Notes: generated by a model not told the origin, from the sequence alone. 64,000 nucleotides of DNA from Pezizomycotina sp. ARF18 (GCA_002224055.1 AZLU01000096.1:84427-148426); one strand, 5' to 3'; shown: positions 1-12,790, numbered from the stretch's first letter. Program-made: numbers and translations.

Positions 1-335
1 GCGTTAAGCTTGGTGAGTTCGACACCTAGGCGCCCGAAGTATTTGTGAACAAGGTTGGTATCATGCCAGACTTGGACTCCGTAATCGTATTTAAGACCGG
101 TAGCAGGGTCGGTATACGTGTTCGTGTGCCCTCCTAGACGCGCCTGCCGCTCTACTACGGCGACAGTCCTGCCGCGATCTTGAAGGTATACGGCCGCATA
201 GGTCCCCGAAGAGCCGCCGCCAATAATGCATACGTCGCGGGTGATAATTTGAGGGGTTATGCTTTCAGCGAGTGTCGGAAAGGCAAGGAGAGAGATCGCT
301 ATGAAAGTATGTGTGAATTTCCTTGAGAGATACAT
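1..335 (-). CDS. Secreted FAD-dependent oxidoreductase, N-terminal part (runs off left edge)
   Basis: The reverse strand reads open from an ATG at 333-335 to the window edge, about 111 residues with no break. Residues 1-26 form a signal peptide (basic start, core TFIAISLLAFPTLA). A dinucleotide-binding motif follows, DVCIIGGGSSGTYAA, at about residues 33-47, then the ERxxRLGGHT segment that contacts FAD in amine-oxidase-like flavoproteins. Among characterised enzymes the N-terminus most resembles the beta-cyclopiazonate dehydrogenase/amine oxidase group, common in ascomycete secretomes and secondary metabolism. The substrate cannot be inferred because the catalytic domain is outside the window. 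The start is chosen because it alone gives a signal peptide directly before the Rossmann motif. Unlike most genes here it has no frameshift over the visible length. Confidence 0.85.
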   Translation of the reverse strand, partial: MYLSRKFTHTFIAISLLAFPTLAESITPQIITRDVCIIGGGSSGTYAAVYLQDRGRTVAVVERQARLGGHTNTYTDPATGLKYDYGVQVWHDTNLVHKYFGRLGVELTKLN

Positions 336-2144
336 CGTTAAGACAATGATTCACGCTTCCGTATGCACGTTTCGAATAATTCGAGCGATGTATAAGAGGC
401 CTTGGAAGTTCGGAACAAGATGCGACCGCCGGATTTTTATCACTTGCGCAGGAGATTTGCTTGAGAAACAAGTGTTATTGAGTTCAGAATCCTTCAGCTT
501 CTTTAAATACAATTCTTCCTCCTCTCATTTCATTAAATGAAAGCAATATCCTGTGGTAACACGGGCGCCTCTCGAACAATTTATACGTCTTCGAGGGTGC
601 GAAAATCTCACCTTCCGCTGTTTCCACACAATTAACTTTTGATTGGCGCGAACGAACTTGCATCGCACTTGCGTCAACTTACACCTTCCATCTTACTCCT
701 CCCTGTTCTTTATAAGCGAATCAGAGATTGAGTTCGATTGAGGCTGACCTGGAAGATGACGGCTGCGCTTGGACCCCCTGGTATGATTTGTTTCTCATAC
801 CTACCTGAATCGAGGAAACTTGTTTAATCACATGAACAAACATGCATCAGGGAGCTGGGTGGGGGTACACTCGCGTCGTGAACAACACGACAGATCCATC
901 GCGTTAGACCGAATCGCGAAAATGGTGACGTCTGTTGACCGGAAAAATCCGCTGCCGGCACGCCGAGCTGTTATGGGAAGCCCAAATAAACCCCTTGCCC
1001 TTGAATGGGAGAAGAAGTGGCTGAACGTGAGCGATACCGCTACAAAAACCCTTACAGTCAAAAACCGCCGCGATAAGGGATCTGTTCTCTGTCCATTGTC
1101 CTCTGGATTATCATAAATCATGAAATACGCCAATGAAAGCGCAAGATTGAGCAGTGGCGCAATATATGTTTATCCGTTGCAAGTCTATTGTTCAGATCGG
1201 CCGCCAATTCTCCTGGAATTCCCCCGGCTAGGCAGAAATTTATTGCTAAATTTACCAAGTCGTCCTTCGAACTGAAGCATTTATGGCCGCGGGCCTATTT
1301 CCGAGAGATTGAGGACCCGGCGACGCCTTGGTCGATCGCTCTGAATTAAGACGGCGCGCGTCTCTTTATCTCTCACTGCTTTTATATCAAGTCTTTCCAA
1401 ACCTACCCCGGGGGGCAATTAATATATATGTCGATAAATATGACTCCTAGCACGTCCTGATCTCGAGGCTGTGATGGTATCGTTGGGGGCTTAAAGCGGG
1501 TTTGATATTCAAATGGGTACTTTAATTTGCCGAATCTGGCTTCAAATCCGCGACATCCATTGCCCAGCTTGCAGATATATTAAATGAGCAAGGCGCGGGT
1601 AACGCTTTGAAACTGACACCGAGAATCAGCCTCGCCTATAAAGTCTGGAGTCCAATCATCAGAGAGGGCAGCTATCCGATTTGGCATGCTTCTATGGCTC
1701 ATGAAACAGTCAGCGCTACGCCGAGACTTTTACGGGCCATTCCGGCGTATCCGATACATCGTGAACCCTGTAGGGATGTGGGGCCGTGGCAGAGCAACCC
1801 TATTATCAGGTTACATACATACAACTCGGATCAATCGCCCGAGATTTAGGTGGAGAGAGTGCAAAGATGTTTAAAATAAATCCTGTTCAAATCCACGTTA
1901 GTATAATGTGCTATCCGCTCGGCTCTCGGCTTGAAAGTTTAATAATTATCCCTGGAAGAGTTTAAAGCCTGTTCATCGGCACTCTTTCAACGTGTAATTA
2001 TCAGATTCACATTCTCCTCTTATCTCGTATTTCATCATAAATTCTGTGCGAAAGGTTGTTACCAATGCCGTCGTTGTGGGATAGCGAAAATGGTGATCCC
2101 TACATAGCAGGTCTTTTTGTACGTACTTCACTTCTTATTTTAAC
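336..2144. other. Gene-free stretch
   Basis: No frame here shows a recognisable domain. The overlapping antisense frames at 820-1133 have no motif support. I see no RNA gene or mobile element. The part next to 335 should hold the promoter of the FAD oxidoreductase. Confidence 0.4.
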
Positions 2145-3363
2145 CATGGCTACGAAATTCAGGGTGCTGATATGAATATCTGAAAACCAGACCCTAGACA
2201 TCATCACTTTATTCATCACGACGTTGCTCGTCTCGAATCGTCTATATATCAGAATATTCCGGCACTGGGATGGCACATCTTTCATCGAGATGCATGGTCG
2301 TGGTCAGATGCCTTTGTTATCCTGGCCTGGCTATCGACGCTCCCGAATGTTATATACTATTGCCTGACGGTGAACTGGGAACTAGAGGCCATGGAGGAAC
2401 CTGAAGTCAGCGATTCCGTTTACAATCAATACACTGCTGGATTCACAATTGATTTTGTCAATTACATCGTTTTCTGGCTTCCGATGTACTTCGTTAAAGC
2501 TGCGCTCCTCTGTTTCTACGGCTCGCTGATCGTCTCGCGGGAAGCGGCGCCTGTGATGTGGTGGGTGACCCGACTTACCGGCGTGCTGGTGTTTGTCGGA
2601 GCCCTAACCACGGAGCTGATCTTCTTGATCCCATGTGTTCCGTCCAGCCACGATCTTTTGTCCGTGTATGTCTTTCACTTCACGGTCATTTATCTCATTT
2701 ATTGTTTCTTTGCCCCAAGAGCAAGTAATTCGCGAATAGTGTACTGACTTGTCTACTACAGGGTATCTACTTCCTCACTTTACGATGAGGGTTCTTGTAT
2801 CCCGATTCGTCATCTCCGCAATTACATTCCAGTAGTAGTTTTCCACATGGGAACAGACCTGATCATTTTTGTGATTCCATTCTTCCTCGTGCTCCGTACA
2901 GGTTTGGATCGCCAATACAAAGCCGCCGCGTCCTTTATGTTTGCGCTTGGGTTAATCTCCATCGCGTGTTCTGCTATCATGGCTTGGCTCTCAGCGGTAT
3001 CGTCCAGGGTTACGTGGACCCTTTGAGCTCGGAGAGTACGGATGGCGAACGATTACATTGGCAGTATTTTGGCGGATGGAACCCACTATTGCAGTAAGCC
3101 TTATATGCGTGCCAGCTGTGAGGAGCACATTTCGCTTGATCAAGTGGCATTTTAGAGGGAAGAAAGAGCGAGTAAGGATCAACGATTGCGCCCCAATGCC
3201 TGTTGCAGCTGCTTTGGATCTCGAAAGCGGGCTAGATGCTTCTGCCACACGAAATGATGAAGAGGCGGATGACCCAGGAAAGCCTTCAGAGGAGGCTAGC
3301 GCAAGCTCAAAGCTTCATAATACGCCTCATGTCGATGGCTCGAGTGTAGCAGGTAGTCCATGA
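2145..3363 (+). pseudogene. Fungal rhodopsin-like 7TM integral membrane protein, broken
   Basis: Several blocks match the fungal rhodopsin-domain family (PF20684-like), plasma-membrane proteins with seven TM segments and mostly unknown function. In order: LDIITLFITTLLVSNRLYIRIF (TM1), DAWSWSDAFVILAWL (TM2), a long block from 2370 with TM3 and TM4, FHMGTDLIIFVIPFFLVL (TM5), FMFALGLISIACSAIMAW (TM6) and EPTIAVSLICVPAVRS (TM7), then an acidic Ser-rich cytoplasmic tail to 3363. A good intron lies at 2666-2761 (GTATGT, CTGAC, ACAG) and restores frame between TM4 and TM5. Other joins fail: a TGA follows only nine codons after ATG 2145, the frame shifts near 2260 between TM1 and TM2, and again near 2985-3020 between TM6 and TM7. 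I call it a pseudogene because of the in-frame stop plus two shifts, but sequence error is possible. Confidence 0.75.
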
Positions 3364-5041
3364 TTAGAAACCCGCGAGAAATCTCCACCACACATTTATT
3401 TGTTACGTATTTTCATGATGTAAATATTGTCACGACATTGAAGTTTAAGTTAGTGCTTCAAAGGCGTTATGGTTACTCAGGGCCGATTCTATCATAGCAT
3501 TTTAGAATAACACAGTACAACCCCAGACACAAAAAGTCATAGAATGTTACCTGGCTAATGGCCTACGAGCTGTGGACCTCTGTCATGGCAAAGGTCAGTA
3601 ATATGCACTAGCCCTTCAAAATGGAAAGATAAGATGTGCCATTTCCCTCCCACGCCAGTGGTCTCCTGCAATCTATCTTATAGCCATATACACGGTATCT
3701 TTCAGGTCATGAGATATCTCAATTATGGGAGATCGGTCTATCTTGCATTTCTTTCTTCCACAATGTCTATCCTAGTTACCATGATACCGTTCAGTTCTCC
3801 ACAATATCATGCAAGATACGCAGTCCAGTAAGAGCCGATATTGAAGTGAGGACTTAAAGCACATTGGAGGAGACATAGAATGCCGTTATTCTCATAAATC
3901 AACTATGGAGCGACGTCCACTTGGCGTTCTGGAAGCACGATAAATACTCCCACGAGCTGTGCTCAAGAGTTGCTTTCGTCTTTCTTGCTATTATCCTTAC
4001 TAGCAGATACAACAACCCCGGAGATCCACCAAGACAACAGAAAAAAGCCACTATTACAGTCTCAAATATCTCAGAGATCCAAAACCTCAAAATTACAGTA
4101 ACTCGGACGAACATAGCGATTAAGGTATCACGGACTTGCCTTACGTTGTTGTCTCTATCCCTCATCCTCACTCTTTAGAGAGAAAATTCAAGATACTTGG
4201 GACAGTAAAGCTAAAGAATCCTAATTCGCAACCAAAAGATTTCTTATAGGTTAAACTATACTATCACTCAACTAAACCAACTTACCAGCCTATCCATCTA
4301 GGAAGATCGCAAATAACGTGCTACGAGGACGTAATCCACTACCCCCGCTGTGCCACGGCAAGTTTCCCGGTACTGTTATCCCATGCCAGTTGCTTACTAG
4401 AGAGAAACCTGGCCTTTGCGACAAAGAAGATCGGAAGCCTCTGGTCACCAGCCGCATTGCTAGCTAGTGCCACAAGAGCACTATCAAGGGGCACGCCGCT
4501 GCTGATAGGGAATCGCATGGAGCTCTGATCCGGCGATTCTTCGACCAACACTTTCTGACTAATAGAAATGTAATAGACTGACACTCGGATCACAGGTTGA
4601 GGTATGTGATTCTTCAGCTCCTGGGAACCAGGTATGGGAAGTTTGCCTTTGCAACAGCCGAAGTTTTTACTTGCATTAAATTTACCATAGAATAGAATTA
4701 CACTCAGCTTTAGAAAGTTATAAAATAGTCTTAAAATTATTTATCCCTTCAGATCAAAGGTTCTTCGGAGTTTGAATTACGATGAATGCCCACCCCTACA
4801 AGCCTAAGAGGAGCAGTCTCTATAAATGAAAGAGTTTCTAGTTGGAGAAAGTTTGATAGGAGACAGCAATAAAGAATTACTAAAGAGAGACTTGTGTGCG
4901 AACTAGGGGACATCTGTTCTAATCTGGCCGTAACGTAACCAGCAATGCCAATACAGGTATCAATGATAGCGAAAGAATTCTCATAAGTTCTCAGGAGAAA
5001 ACAACATCATATTATCCCCGCTATGTTCAAGTTCTCAAAAG
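3364..5041. other. Intergenic stretch with one possible coding relic
   Basis: No recognised gene. A minus-strand frame at 4339-4593 (84 codons) has plausible coding composition but matches no family I know and has no good start context. Frames on both strands at 3899-4178 cover the same bases and neither is supported. Confidence 0.3.
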
Positions 5042-5875
5042 CTACTGCCCATGCAGCCATTCATTCATCCACGCAACCTGGGCGTTCTTAGCTCTAACCA
5101 TCGCCCTCATCTCGTTTCATTATTCGTGTCTCCCCTCGTCGCAAACGCATGCACTACGCCAGGGAAGAACTGGTAATCGAACGCAACAGCTTTCTTCGAG
5201 AGAGTCTTGAAGAAGTACTCCTTCATATCCTCCGTGAACACCGGATCATGCTCTGGCGCAATTAGTTGCACTGGAACTCCGACGGCATCGATCTCTTCGG
5301 TCGTCACCCAGGTCGGATGAGCAGCCGAAACGCAATCGACGAGCCCGTTAAGAGATTCATCACCGAGTTTGAAACAGACCCAACCACCGTAGCAGTAACC
5401 GACGATAGCGATGCGCTTGTACTTTTCCTTCAAGTCTTAACGCACGAGATGATCTCGGGCCAGCGGACTTCCTTAGCGTTAGCTTTACGCCAGGCGGGGG
5501 CATCGAAGCCGGAAGATTCCCATTCCGTTGGTGGTTTCTTGAGGATTTCTGCCGGAACAACCTGGCCGTCGAAGCTATATTACGCTCGTATTATTATTCC
5601 GCTCCGATGACCATGCTTGCATAAAACGAGAGACAATTGACGAAAACGGGGAATTTTTACAAGTCTGAAGGTAGACAGTTGCATTAGCTTCCTTTGCGTA
5701 GTGGTCGCAGAGCAGACGGATGTTGGTGAATGTCCAGCCGAAGAGGTCGGCGACGACCATGACGGCTACGTCGTTGTTAGAGCCGACGGTAAGCATCGTT
5801 TTTGCCAAGCTTCTCTTCTTTGCCGGTCGGAGTACCGTCCCATTCGAAACCTTTGAAGCAGCAGTCAGAGGCCAT
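5042..5875 (-). CDS. Dienelactone hydrolase family protein, frame-broken
   Basis: An alpha/beta hydrolase of the dienelactone hydrolase family, cytosolic enzymes that open lactone rings or cleave related esters. Exon 1 runs from ATG 5875 to 5661 (FKGFEWDGTPTGKEEKLG, then NDVAVMVVADLFGWTFTNIRLL). An intron at 5660-5575 (GTAAAA...ATATAG) is followed by DFFDGQVVPAEIL. The catalytic triad is visible: Cys in GYCYGG, Asp in APEHDP, His in GVVHAFATRGD. The end AKNAQVAWMNEWL then TAG at 5042-5044 fits family length, about 275 residues. At least four single-base breaks interrupt the frame (after KNDAY, at VYL/DFF, at VKT/LKEK, after DTNNE), each repairable by one base in a short run. The natural substrate is unknown. 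Confidence 0.85.
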
Positions 5876-6674
5876 TTTGGTAGCTGGAAAGAGTTAAAAG
5901 ATGCGAAAATGGAATTCCGATTAGGATATACAGTAGATACCGTTCAAAGGGGAAGAACTGATTGGCTTGTTTCGTGATGTTTTCAAGATCCTGAAGTCGA
6001 AACTTGAAGCTTTATAAACATTGATGTCGCCAATCTCGGCCGATAACTATTAGCGCCAGAGTAGTGTACTTTACGACGTTTCTCAGTCAGCCCCACACGT
6101 AAGCGAACGAACCCTTTGCAAAATCACGCAGCTTATGTACATCTACGGCGGGTTTAACTTTTAACCACTATTCCGAAATGTCACTCAGGTACTGGTACTT
6201 TCTCTAATATCCGAACTTGTTATAACTACAACGACATGGTCCACATTAGCGAAAATGAACTCCTGGGAGTTTGTGAGTTCACAGGTTACATAGGAGTTAA
6301 GACATGTACTTCCAATAAGCCAGGAGGTATACTACTGTATCGATACAGGTTCTATAAGCTGAGCCCGTGGATAGGAATCAGGTTATTACTGGTTAATCAC
6401 CGTTAACTGTTCTCATCGCCTTAGCACTCAAATCACCCCGATATTTCATGCCGAGGGCTCAGGGAGGTAGTCAATACGGGCAGGTGAATTTGATGACATA
6501 GACCGAGCTTTGTTTCCCGAATCTTATTTACGACGCTTCTACGGATGGTAACTATACATTTACGGTCGGCATTCTGGCTTAAGATGCGGACTGATATCTT
6601 TATCTTAATTCATGCTAAATATTTATGGTATTCGAGTTTCTATAATCTATAGCAGATGCCTATGGTTCTAATTC
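5876..6674. other. Intergenic stretch
   Basis: AT-leaning, no coding support on either strand. It should contain the upstream region of the dienelactone hydrolase gene and the 3' end of the acyltransferase gene. Confidence 0.4.
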
Positions 6675-8133
6675 TCAACCGATGTAAGTCGCGTACTTGC
6701 TCCATTCCTGATCCGCCCTCAACCTTTCCAAATCTTCCTGCCTCAGACACATCGCGACCGCAGTCTCACCATCATCCTTTTTCGGTAGCAAATATATCAG
6801 ACTCTCAACAGGAAGAAACTTCGGCGCCTTACAAAGTCCGGTTTACCCAGTCCCAGCCCGAAGTCGCATTCGTAGCATTTCTCTTTACACCAGCTGCTAA
6901 GCATGATATCCTTCCCTACGTCTATAGTTGCCGTAACGCTGATAAGCTTTTTCAGATCCGGCGGAGAGGTATGTAACGCCGTCGCCATCGCGCGGGTACG
7001 TAGCCAATGTCGTGCTTCGTATTTTTATTCTCAGGTTTAATAGAAGCGGCGAGTACGCTGCGAAGGCTGGCCGCAATGACACCTAGAGGCAGCGAAGAGA
7101 TCTTAGACAGTGGGAACGCGTTGTACGCCTGGTTCTGCAGAAGGCCGGGGAACGTATCCGATACGCCGAGGAAGCGTCTGGCATCGAGCGCCCGGGCGAA
7201 TACAGTCTCCACGTCGGTTTTATCGGTTCCGGAGTGGAATAAGCGAGGAAGTCGCGCTCGGGATACGCACTTCCAAATAAATGCGCTGATTGCGTCATCT
7301 GTGCTAACGAAGCCGGCGCCTTCGGGTAGACTGTTCGACGCTTCCTCTTCAGATTCCCTGATGCTTCGGCTGAGAACGAGTAGTACACCCACTGGCAAAC
7401 GGGTTGCTGAACATCCGCTGCCGCCACACCCTCTGAGTTACGGTGATTTCGGGCGGTGGTGTCGCGATCTGACGTTCCAACTCTGGACCAGGCTTATAAT
7501 TCTCTATCAGCGGGAAAACCTTCGTCCAGTCGCTGTTACCGGTCTCTATATCCTCCTTTGCGTGTGAGACTATGTAATCGGGATCGGTGCACACTTTGTG
7601 TAGCAAGTACATAACCGACCCTGCCCAAACCATGTCCAAGCAACTATGCAGCCCATTGACGGTTAACAAAAGGCCTCCTCGGATGAAGTTCGCCTGTACT
7701 ATAACACCGGGAACACCTTTTCAGTTCCGAACGGCAGCGTCGGTCGCGGTGCGATAACGTTTTCATCCACCGTATTCATGGGAAATTCGCCTTCTTCATC
7801 TCCTCGTAACTCGGCACGCTGTCGTTGTCTCGGTGGTTCCTGACAACGAGCTCCGGAGCTTCTCTGTAAGGGTGGATTTATAAGTGCTACCGCTTGGAGA
7901 GGCTTCCAGAATGGATTGACCGGCTACCATTTGAAAGACGCCGCGAGAACGCTCAATCCGGCTTCAAGCTTCGAAATTATCGCGTCGTCGGCATCGGATA
8001 GTTCGCTAGATGAGGATTCCGAAGGGAGCGGATAGCACAGCGTGATTTGAGTGTATAATTGGCTTAGCACGGCCTGCTGGCCGAGGTAACCGACTTCGAA
8101 GACTGGGTAGTCCTGAACGGAGGGAGCCTCCAT
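6675..8133 (-). CDS. BAHD-type acyltransferase (Transferase family), frame-broken
   Basis: A cytosolic acyl-CoA-dependent O- or N-acyltransferase of the fungal branch of PF02458, often in secondary metabolism. From ATG 8133: MEAPSVQDYPVFEVGYLGQQ, LSVLAASF, NFPMNTVDENVIAPRPTLPFG, QANFIRGGLLL. The catalytic HxxxD is present as HSCLDM (about 7640). A long central block follows, GAGFVSTDDAISAFIWKCVSRARLP and FARALDARRFLGVSDTFPGLLQN. The structural motif near the C-terminus, DFGWG in the family, reads CDFGLG (about 6870). The end QEDLERLRADQEWSKYATYIG then TGA is typical, and about 480 residues is normal. I count at least four 1-base breaks. No obvious partner gene adjoins it, so the acyl acceptor is unknown. 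Confidence 0.85.
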
Positions 8134-9216
8134 TTTTGAGAAAGTATGGTGAAGATAGCGACACGGAGGCTAAAGGGGGTAGTATGGCGGGGCGACGGGA
8201 CAATACGCTTCTGAACAAATTCCGTTACGCGATGCCAATCAATTGGACTTTATAATATCTCGAATGAATTTGGTTGGTCCTCGCGATGAACATCTTGTCC
8301 TTTTTAAATCGCGATCGATATGATCTCCCACCAAAGAAGCAAAGAAGCCAGAAAAGAAAAAAAGAAAAAAAAAAACTTCCTTTCAAACTTTATGAGTCAA
8401 TTGACGTGACGTGCCGTCAGGGCTAATTGCGGCCGAGCTAGCCGTGATCCGGAAAACGTAGGCTAATCTTATCTTGAAAAAGTAAGCCGTCATTGCATTA
8501 TGAGCCTATAAGATGAGCTATGGCGGCGATACTCAACATCCGAGATCTGGAAGGAAATGTAGGACAAGCGGATCGCCGTGTGTTACAACTGATCCTTTAT
8601 CCTTCAATGGTTGTAGTTACTGAGGTAGGATCACCTGCACTATGATCTGACTGTATGTGTATTGAGCCGAGCTGTGCAACTTGAACGTCTGCACCACCAG
8701 CCATGAAGGTAACCCCGGTCGGCTTCGTGGACTCATGAGATCGCAACTTCTGATGCAGTACTATCACAATAGTCACAATGCCGAGACTTTTGGATCTGAA
8801 TCACGGCTATTTTGGGTCCTTAGTAGCACGAATAAAGGGAATTCGTGTCTATATATTTCTATCTATCCAAGTATGCAACAAGGGAATAATTCAATGCAAC
8901 AAAGTAAGTAAGGACTGTGGAGTCATACAATAAGATATTCAAATGAAGATTGGCAAAATAAAGGGGTAAAAAGTGACAGGTCATAACCAGGAGACCGTGG
9001 TGTTTACAGGATTCAACAATAAAGTACAGGAGAAAGGCATCATCATCAATCGCCTCATCTCAAACACTTCCAAGTTTCTTGTCGTCCCGAATGCGCTTTT
9101 TTGATACTTCCGGTTGAAACCCCGCCAGAACAGCGTACTTAAGCAATGGAATCGCAAGTGTCAATCTCGAGAGTGACCTGTTGCAGGAGTTCCGTACTCG
9201 AGAGAACCCAGGTTCC
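8134..9216. other. Intergenic stretch
   Basis: Promoter side of the acyltransferase gene, an A-rich run at 8353-8380, and no coding support on either strand. The short plus-strand frame at 8681-8911 has no motif. Confidence 0.35.
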
Positions 9217-9837
9217 TTATCGTCCAGAGAAGACAGGCTCCTGGATGTTGTACTTCTGCTTGAGCTCATCGGTAGGGTCGCAAGCAACCCATGTAACCCA
9301 CGCATCGGTCGGAGAGCCGCCATGCCCTTCTGGATGGTGAGAACGCCGTCATTGCCGATTTACGAAGCTAATCAACGGGTTTATAAAGTCAGTAAAGGTT
9401 ATTTCGACTAGGAAAGACTATAATGGAGAGACGGTTGGACTTACTATTTGAACTGCTCGGCGGAAGCGAAAACAGGGAGGAAGTTCTCGCTCGGGCTGGT
9501 ACCCTTGGCTTGCGACCTGTCGGACTCAAGACCCCAGAAGCTGGTGATGCCGCCCTTGAACTGATCCAGTTATTCATGCCGGCCAGGTTGGTTCCCTTTG
9601 GTGCCTTCTTGGGAAGGGTGATCAGTGCCCGGTCGGCGGAGATATGGAAGAAGGTCGGGTGGCGACCGTCCATGTTAATGCCCACATGGCCGGCTTCCTG
9701 CTTCGTAACGAGCGTGAAGGTGTGGATTCCGTCAGGGTTAGCCGGGCACGGGTTTCGACGGAACGCGGCGAGCGAGCGGCGAAGCGCTGGCGACGGTCGC
9801 AGCGAGAAGAGCGGGCGGCGGCGGTAGTGAAATGCAT
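9217..9837 (-). CDS. Small secreted protein of unknown function, two exons
   Basis: From ATG 9837 the frame gives a signal peptide (MHFTTAAA, then after a 1-base shift a hydrophobic Ala/Val core ending ASPLAR). The mature part reads PSKPVPG, DGIHTFTLVTKQEAGHVGIN, MDGRHPTFFHISADRALITL, FKGGITSFWGLESDR, ENFLPVFASAEQFK. An intron at 9444-9368 (GTAAGT, TACTGAC, TTAG) follows. Exon 2 reads NDGVLTIQKG, GGSPTDAWVTWVACDPTDEL, KYNIQEPVFSGR then TAA at 9217-9219. Total is about 180 residues with one Cys in exon 2. Four or so single-base breaks separate the blocks. I know no domain name; similar short secreted proteins with a cell-wall-protein style N-terminus are common in ascomycetes. Extracellular location is inferred from the signal peptide only. 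Confidence 0.7.
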
Positions 9838-12790
9838 TTTTGGTTATTAGATGAAAGGAAGTATTGAAAGTGTAAAAGATTGTGGGGGACGTTGAAACGA
9901 TTGGAAGAATTTGATTGTGGCTTGGAAGCTGTGAAGATGACGTTGATGATGTTGATGATGAGATGATTATCCGTCGGCGGGACGGCCAGGAGATTTATAT
10001 GGACATCGTCCTTCACAAGACCTCTCACAAGCTCCCTTGGACGGACAAAGATACAGCACTTGTACCGTACATACAATATCGTCATTGAACTGAATCCGCA
10101 GCTTCTAAGGAAAAAAAAAAAAAAAAAAACATCCCGTTGCTGCATTTCCCTATACGCCCAGCCACAGATGTTTCTCTAAAAGCTATATTTAGCATAACAA
10201 CTACCTAACGGATCATTCTACGACCTAAGTTAACCATGACCCTACCGTTAACAAGCGACAGGGACAGAGGCACGTTACACTTGTTCTAGAAGAATTAAAC
10301 GAATTGGATTGCGAGTTGTTCCCCAGAAAAGAAACTCCATATGTTGTTGCTCCGGGAAATGCAAAACCCATGGAATGTCATTATAGATCTACGGAACCAA
10401 GAAGGAATCCGAGGTTGCTTTTTTTTTGGCTATGTAAGGAAGACAAGATTAATCAATACTCTACCGAGTCTGTTCCGTCCTTGTGTGTGTCTATTGCCAA
10501 TCTACCAATGAATACCGATGCTCTAAATAAACGGAAGCTTCGCCACTTGAATGAAACAGATGCAACGGTTGACTGATGGTCGGTTTTTGAACAACGCATG
10601 GGTAGCTTTGCACTTCACCCGCCTTTAAAATGCATCTTATAGGCTATATCTGGAACCGTACTTTCGCCTATGAGACATTCGCTCTCTTATCGGAAGGAAA
10701 TTATTTATTCCCACCGGATCGGATCAGCTAGTACGGGTGCATAATAATGGTGGTTCGTTTCCACAGCCTTATGAATTGGCTCCGCCAGTTGCCTTCTAGA
10801 TGAACTTTGTCCGAAGTAGCCGGATTAATCGCCGTATTCAACGGCGAGTTTTTACTTTATAGACTCGTGCTTATGCAAGACGATAGAGCAAATCCAGGAA
10901 AGCATTGGGGATCCCAATTTATTTCTGCCGAAGTCTTTCATATGTATCAGACGACAAGGCTTCCAATAGCTTTTTGTTTCATATCCTATTCTTTTAGCAG
11001 TATCTTCTTGCAAACATGTGACTGATTCCTGAGCGACTCTTCGTCTATCATTCTTACTACTAGAGGCGGTATGTTTGCCGGCGAATGCATCAAATCTGTG
11101 CTCTGTGGAGACCACTAATATCTCCTGACGGTGAATCCCTCGATATCATCTTCTTCCCAATGCTCTATAGAACTGTTCATCTTACCTGGACTCAATGTTA
11201 CCTTCCACATTATATTTGAAACAAAATAAAGGAAATACGAGAGCCATGCATCTGTCAACCAGAATAAACACCCGCTATCGCCCACTTGTGAGAAGAACAT
11301 GGTACGACGACACAGAATATGCGAGTGGGATCGTATGTAACATCGTGTTAACATGATAACTTAGCCGATATTGGATACCATTACGAGGAAATAGGTTTGC
11401 TACTCCTTATAAGCGGCCATCTCAGGCTCAGGGCGGGTAAGATGGCCAGGCGCGGCAGAGTTCGTGATGCTTAGCTCCTCGTTTTCTCCGGTTATTATTA
11501 TGGCCCTTTTGTTCTTGTAAACCAACTGGCTCTCGAGATATCTCTTTAGTGCTAAAATAAGTGGCGATGAGAATCGTATTACCTGGTATGATCAACATTT
11601 TAGTGCCGTCGAGTGGTATTCTTCCCTATATCACAATACGAGATGAGAGACACAATCCAGTCGTTACGTGATAAATGAACCCCTATGGCATTATTTACAT
11701 CCAGACACTCTCTTCTCGAAACCTCTTCATTTTCATCCGCATTAAGAGGCGATTCAACAGTTACATCTATCGGCGCGTCACTTGCATTGTCGTCTAAGGA
11801 CCGCTAGCTTCGTACATTTGTATTTAAATGTATAGAGTATACTAAACATTTGAAGCTAATGAGCCGCCTTGGATAAATGCTCTACTATAGCCATGATGGC
11901 TTATGTTCGTGACAATTTTGGAAATGAGACGCGATCTGATCCTGCCCCCTAGAGTGCCTTTGCACGCATCGCGATTAATTAGTAACTTTCTCGCGTCGAC
12001 TTCGCCTCCCTACGATTCCCCTCAGCTAGGATCCGAGCCTGCGATGTCCTCTACTAGCTCGCCCCGTCCGAAGACGGAATAAGCTTCCTGGAGTTTAAAA
12101 CCGGCCGATAGAAACAATTTGTCGCCTAAAAGCAGCTTCGGCGATTACGGACATAAATCATCTTGCGGCTGACGGAACAGCGAGCTTCCGTCGCGCTAAA
12201 TAATAGCATCGTCGCGAGCATTTATTTGATTCTGATTGCTAGCGTCAGTATCGAATTTCCCCTCTCACATTGTCTCCACGCTTCGGAGAAGTATTAGAGC
12301 TTGTTCGCTCTTCCCCCTTCGCGCTCCACACGGTGGATCCCGAGGTCACGTTGTTCGGATAGATTCTTCTCTCGTTAGCGTATATGTGATGCACGGGTAA
12401 TGATTAGCTCGAGGCGAGAGGTTGTGCAACCATCCGCATGGTGATAGATCCTGTATCTCGGTCTTAGCGGAGTTTCGTCGTTGGAGAGCGGGGCAGGCGT
12501 CTAGACCGTTAAGCAGACTTGAGAGCTTAAACCCAAGGCGGCACTCGAACTTAGAATGTAATCCTCGTTCCGGTTTACCTACATTTTTAATCTTATCCAT
12601 TTTGCGTGATTTATAAGACGATGAAATGTTTATAAAACCAGTCTCCATCCCTTCATCTTCCCAGAACATCCTGTCCTTGAGCAATCACGTCAACCGCAGT
12701 TATCCCGAAGTACCAAAACTTTCAGAAAATACCCGTATACCATACAGGCAAGTCTTTTGCCACTCATTAATCAAATACAAATCCATCGTG
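9838..12790. other. Long gene-free stretch with an A19 tract
   Basis: Holds a poly-A tract at about 10111-10129 and otherwise unremarkable sequence. A minus-strand frame at 11115-11354 contains a hydrophobic segment (CLFWLTDAWLSYFLYFVSNIMW) that could be a TM remnant, but no family is recognisable. The last 150 bases should be the promoter/leader of the oxidoreductase starting at 12791. Confidence 0.35.

Noticed and set aside
820-1133. Overlapping open frames on both strands (about 100 codons each)
   Set aside because: They mirror each other, have no motif, signal or intron support, and composition does not favour either.
3899-4178. Mirror-image open frames of 85-90 codons with hydrophobic stretch
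   Set aside because: The same bases are open on both strands; no homology or start context.
7007-7567. 186-codon plus-strand frame
   Set aside because: It is antisense to the acyltransferase, whose family blocks are unmistakable on the minus strand.
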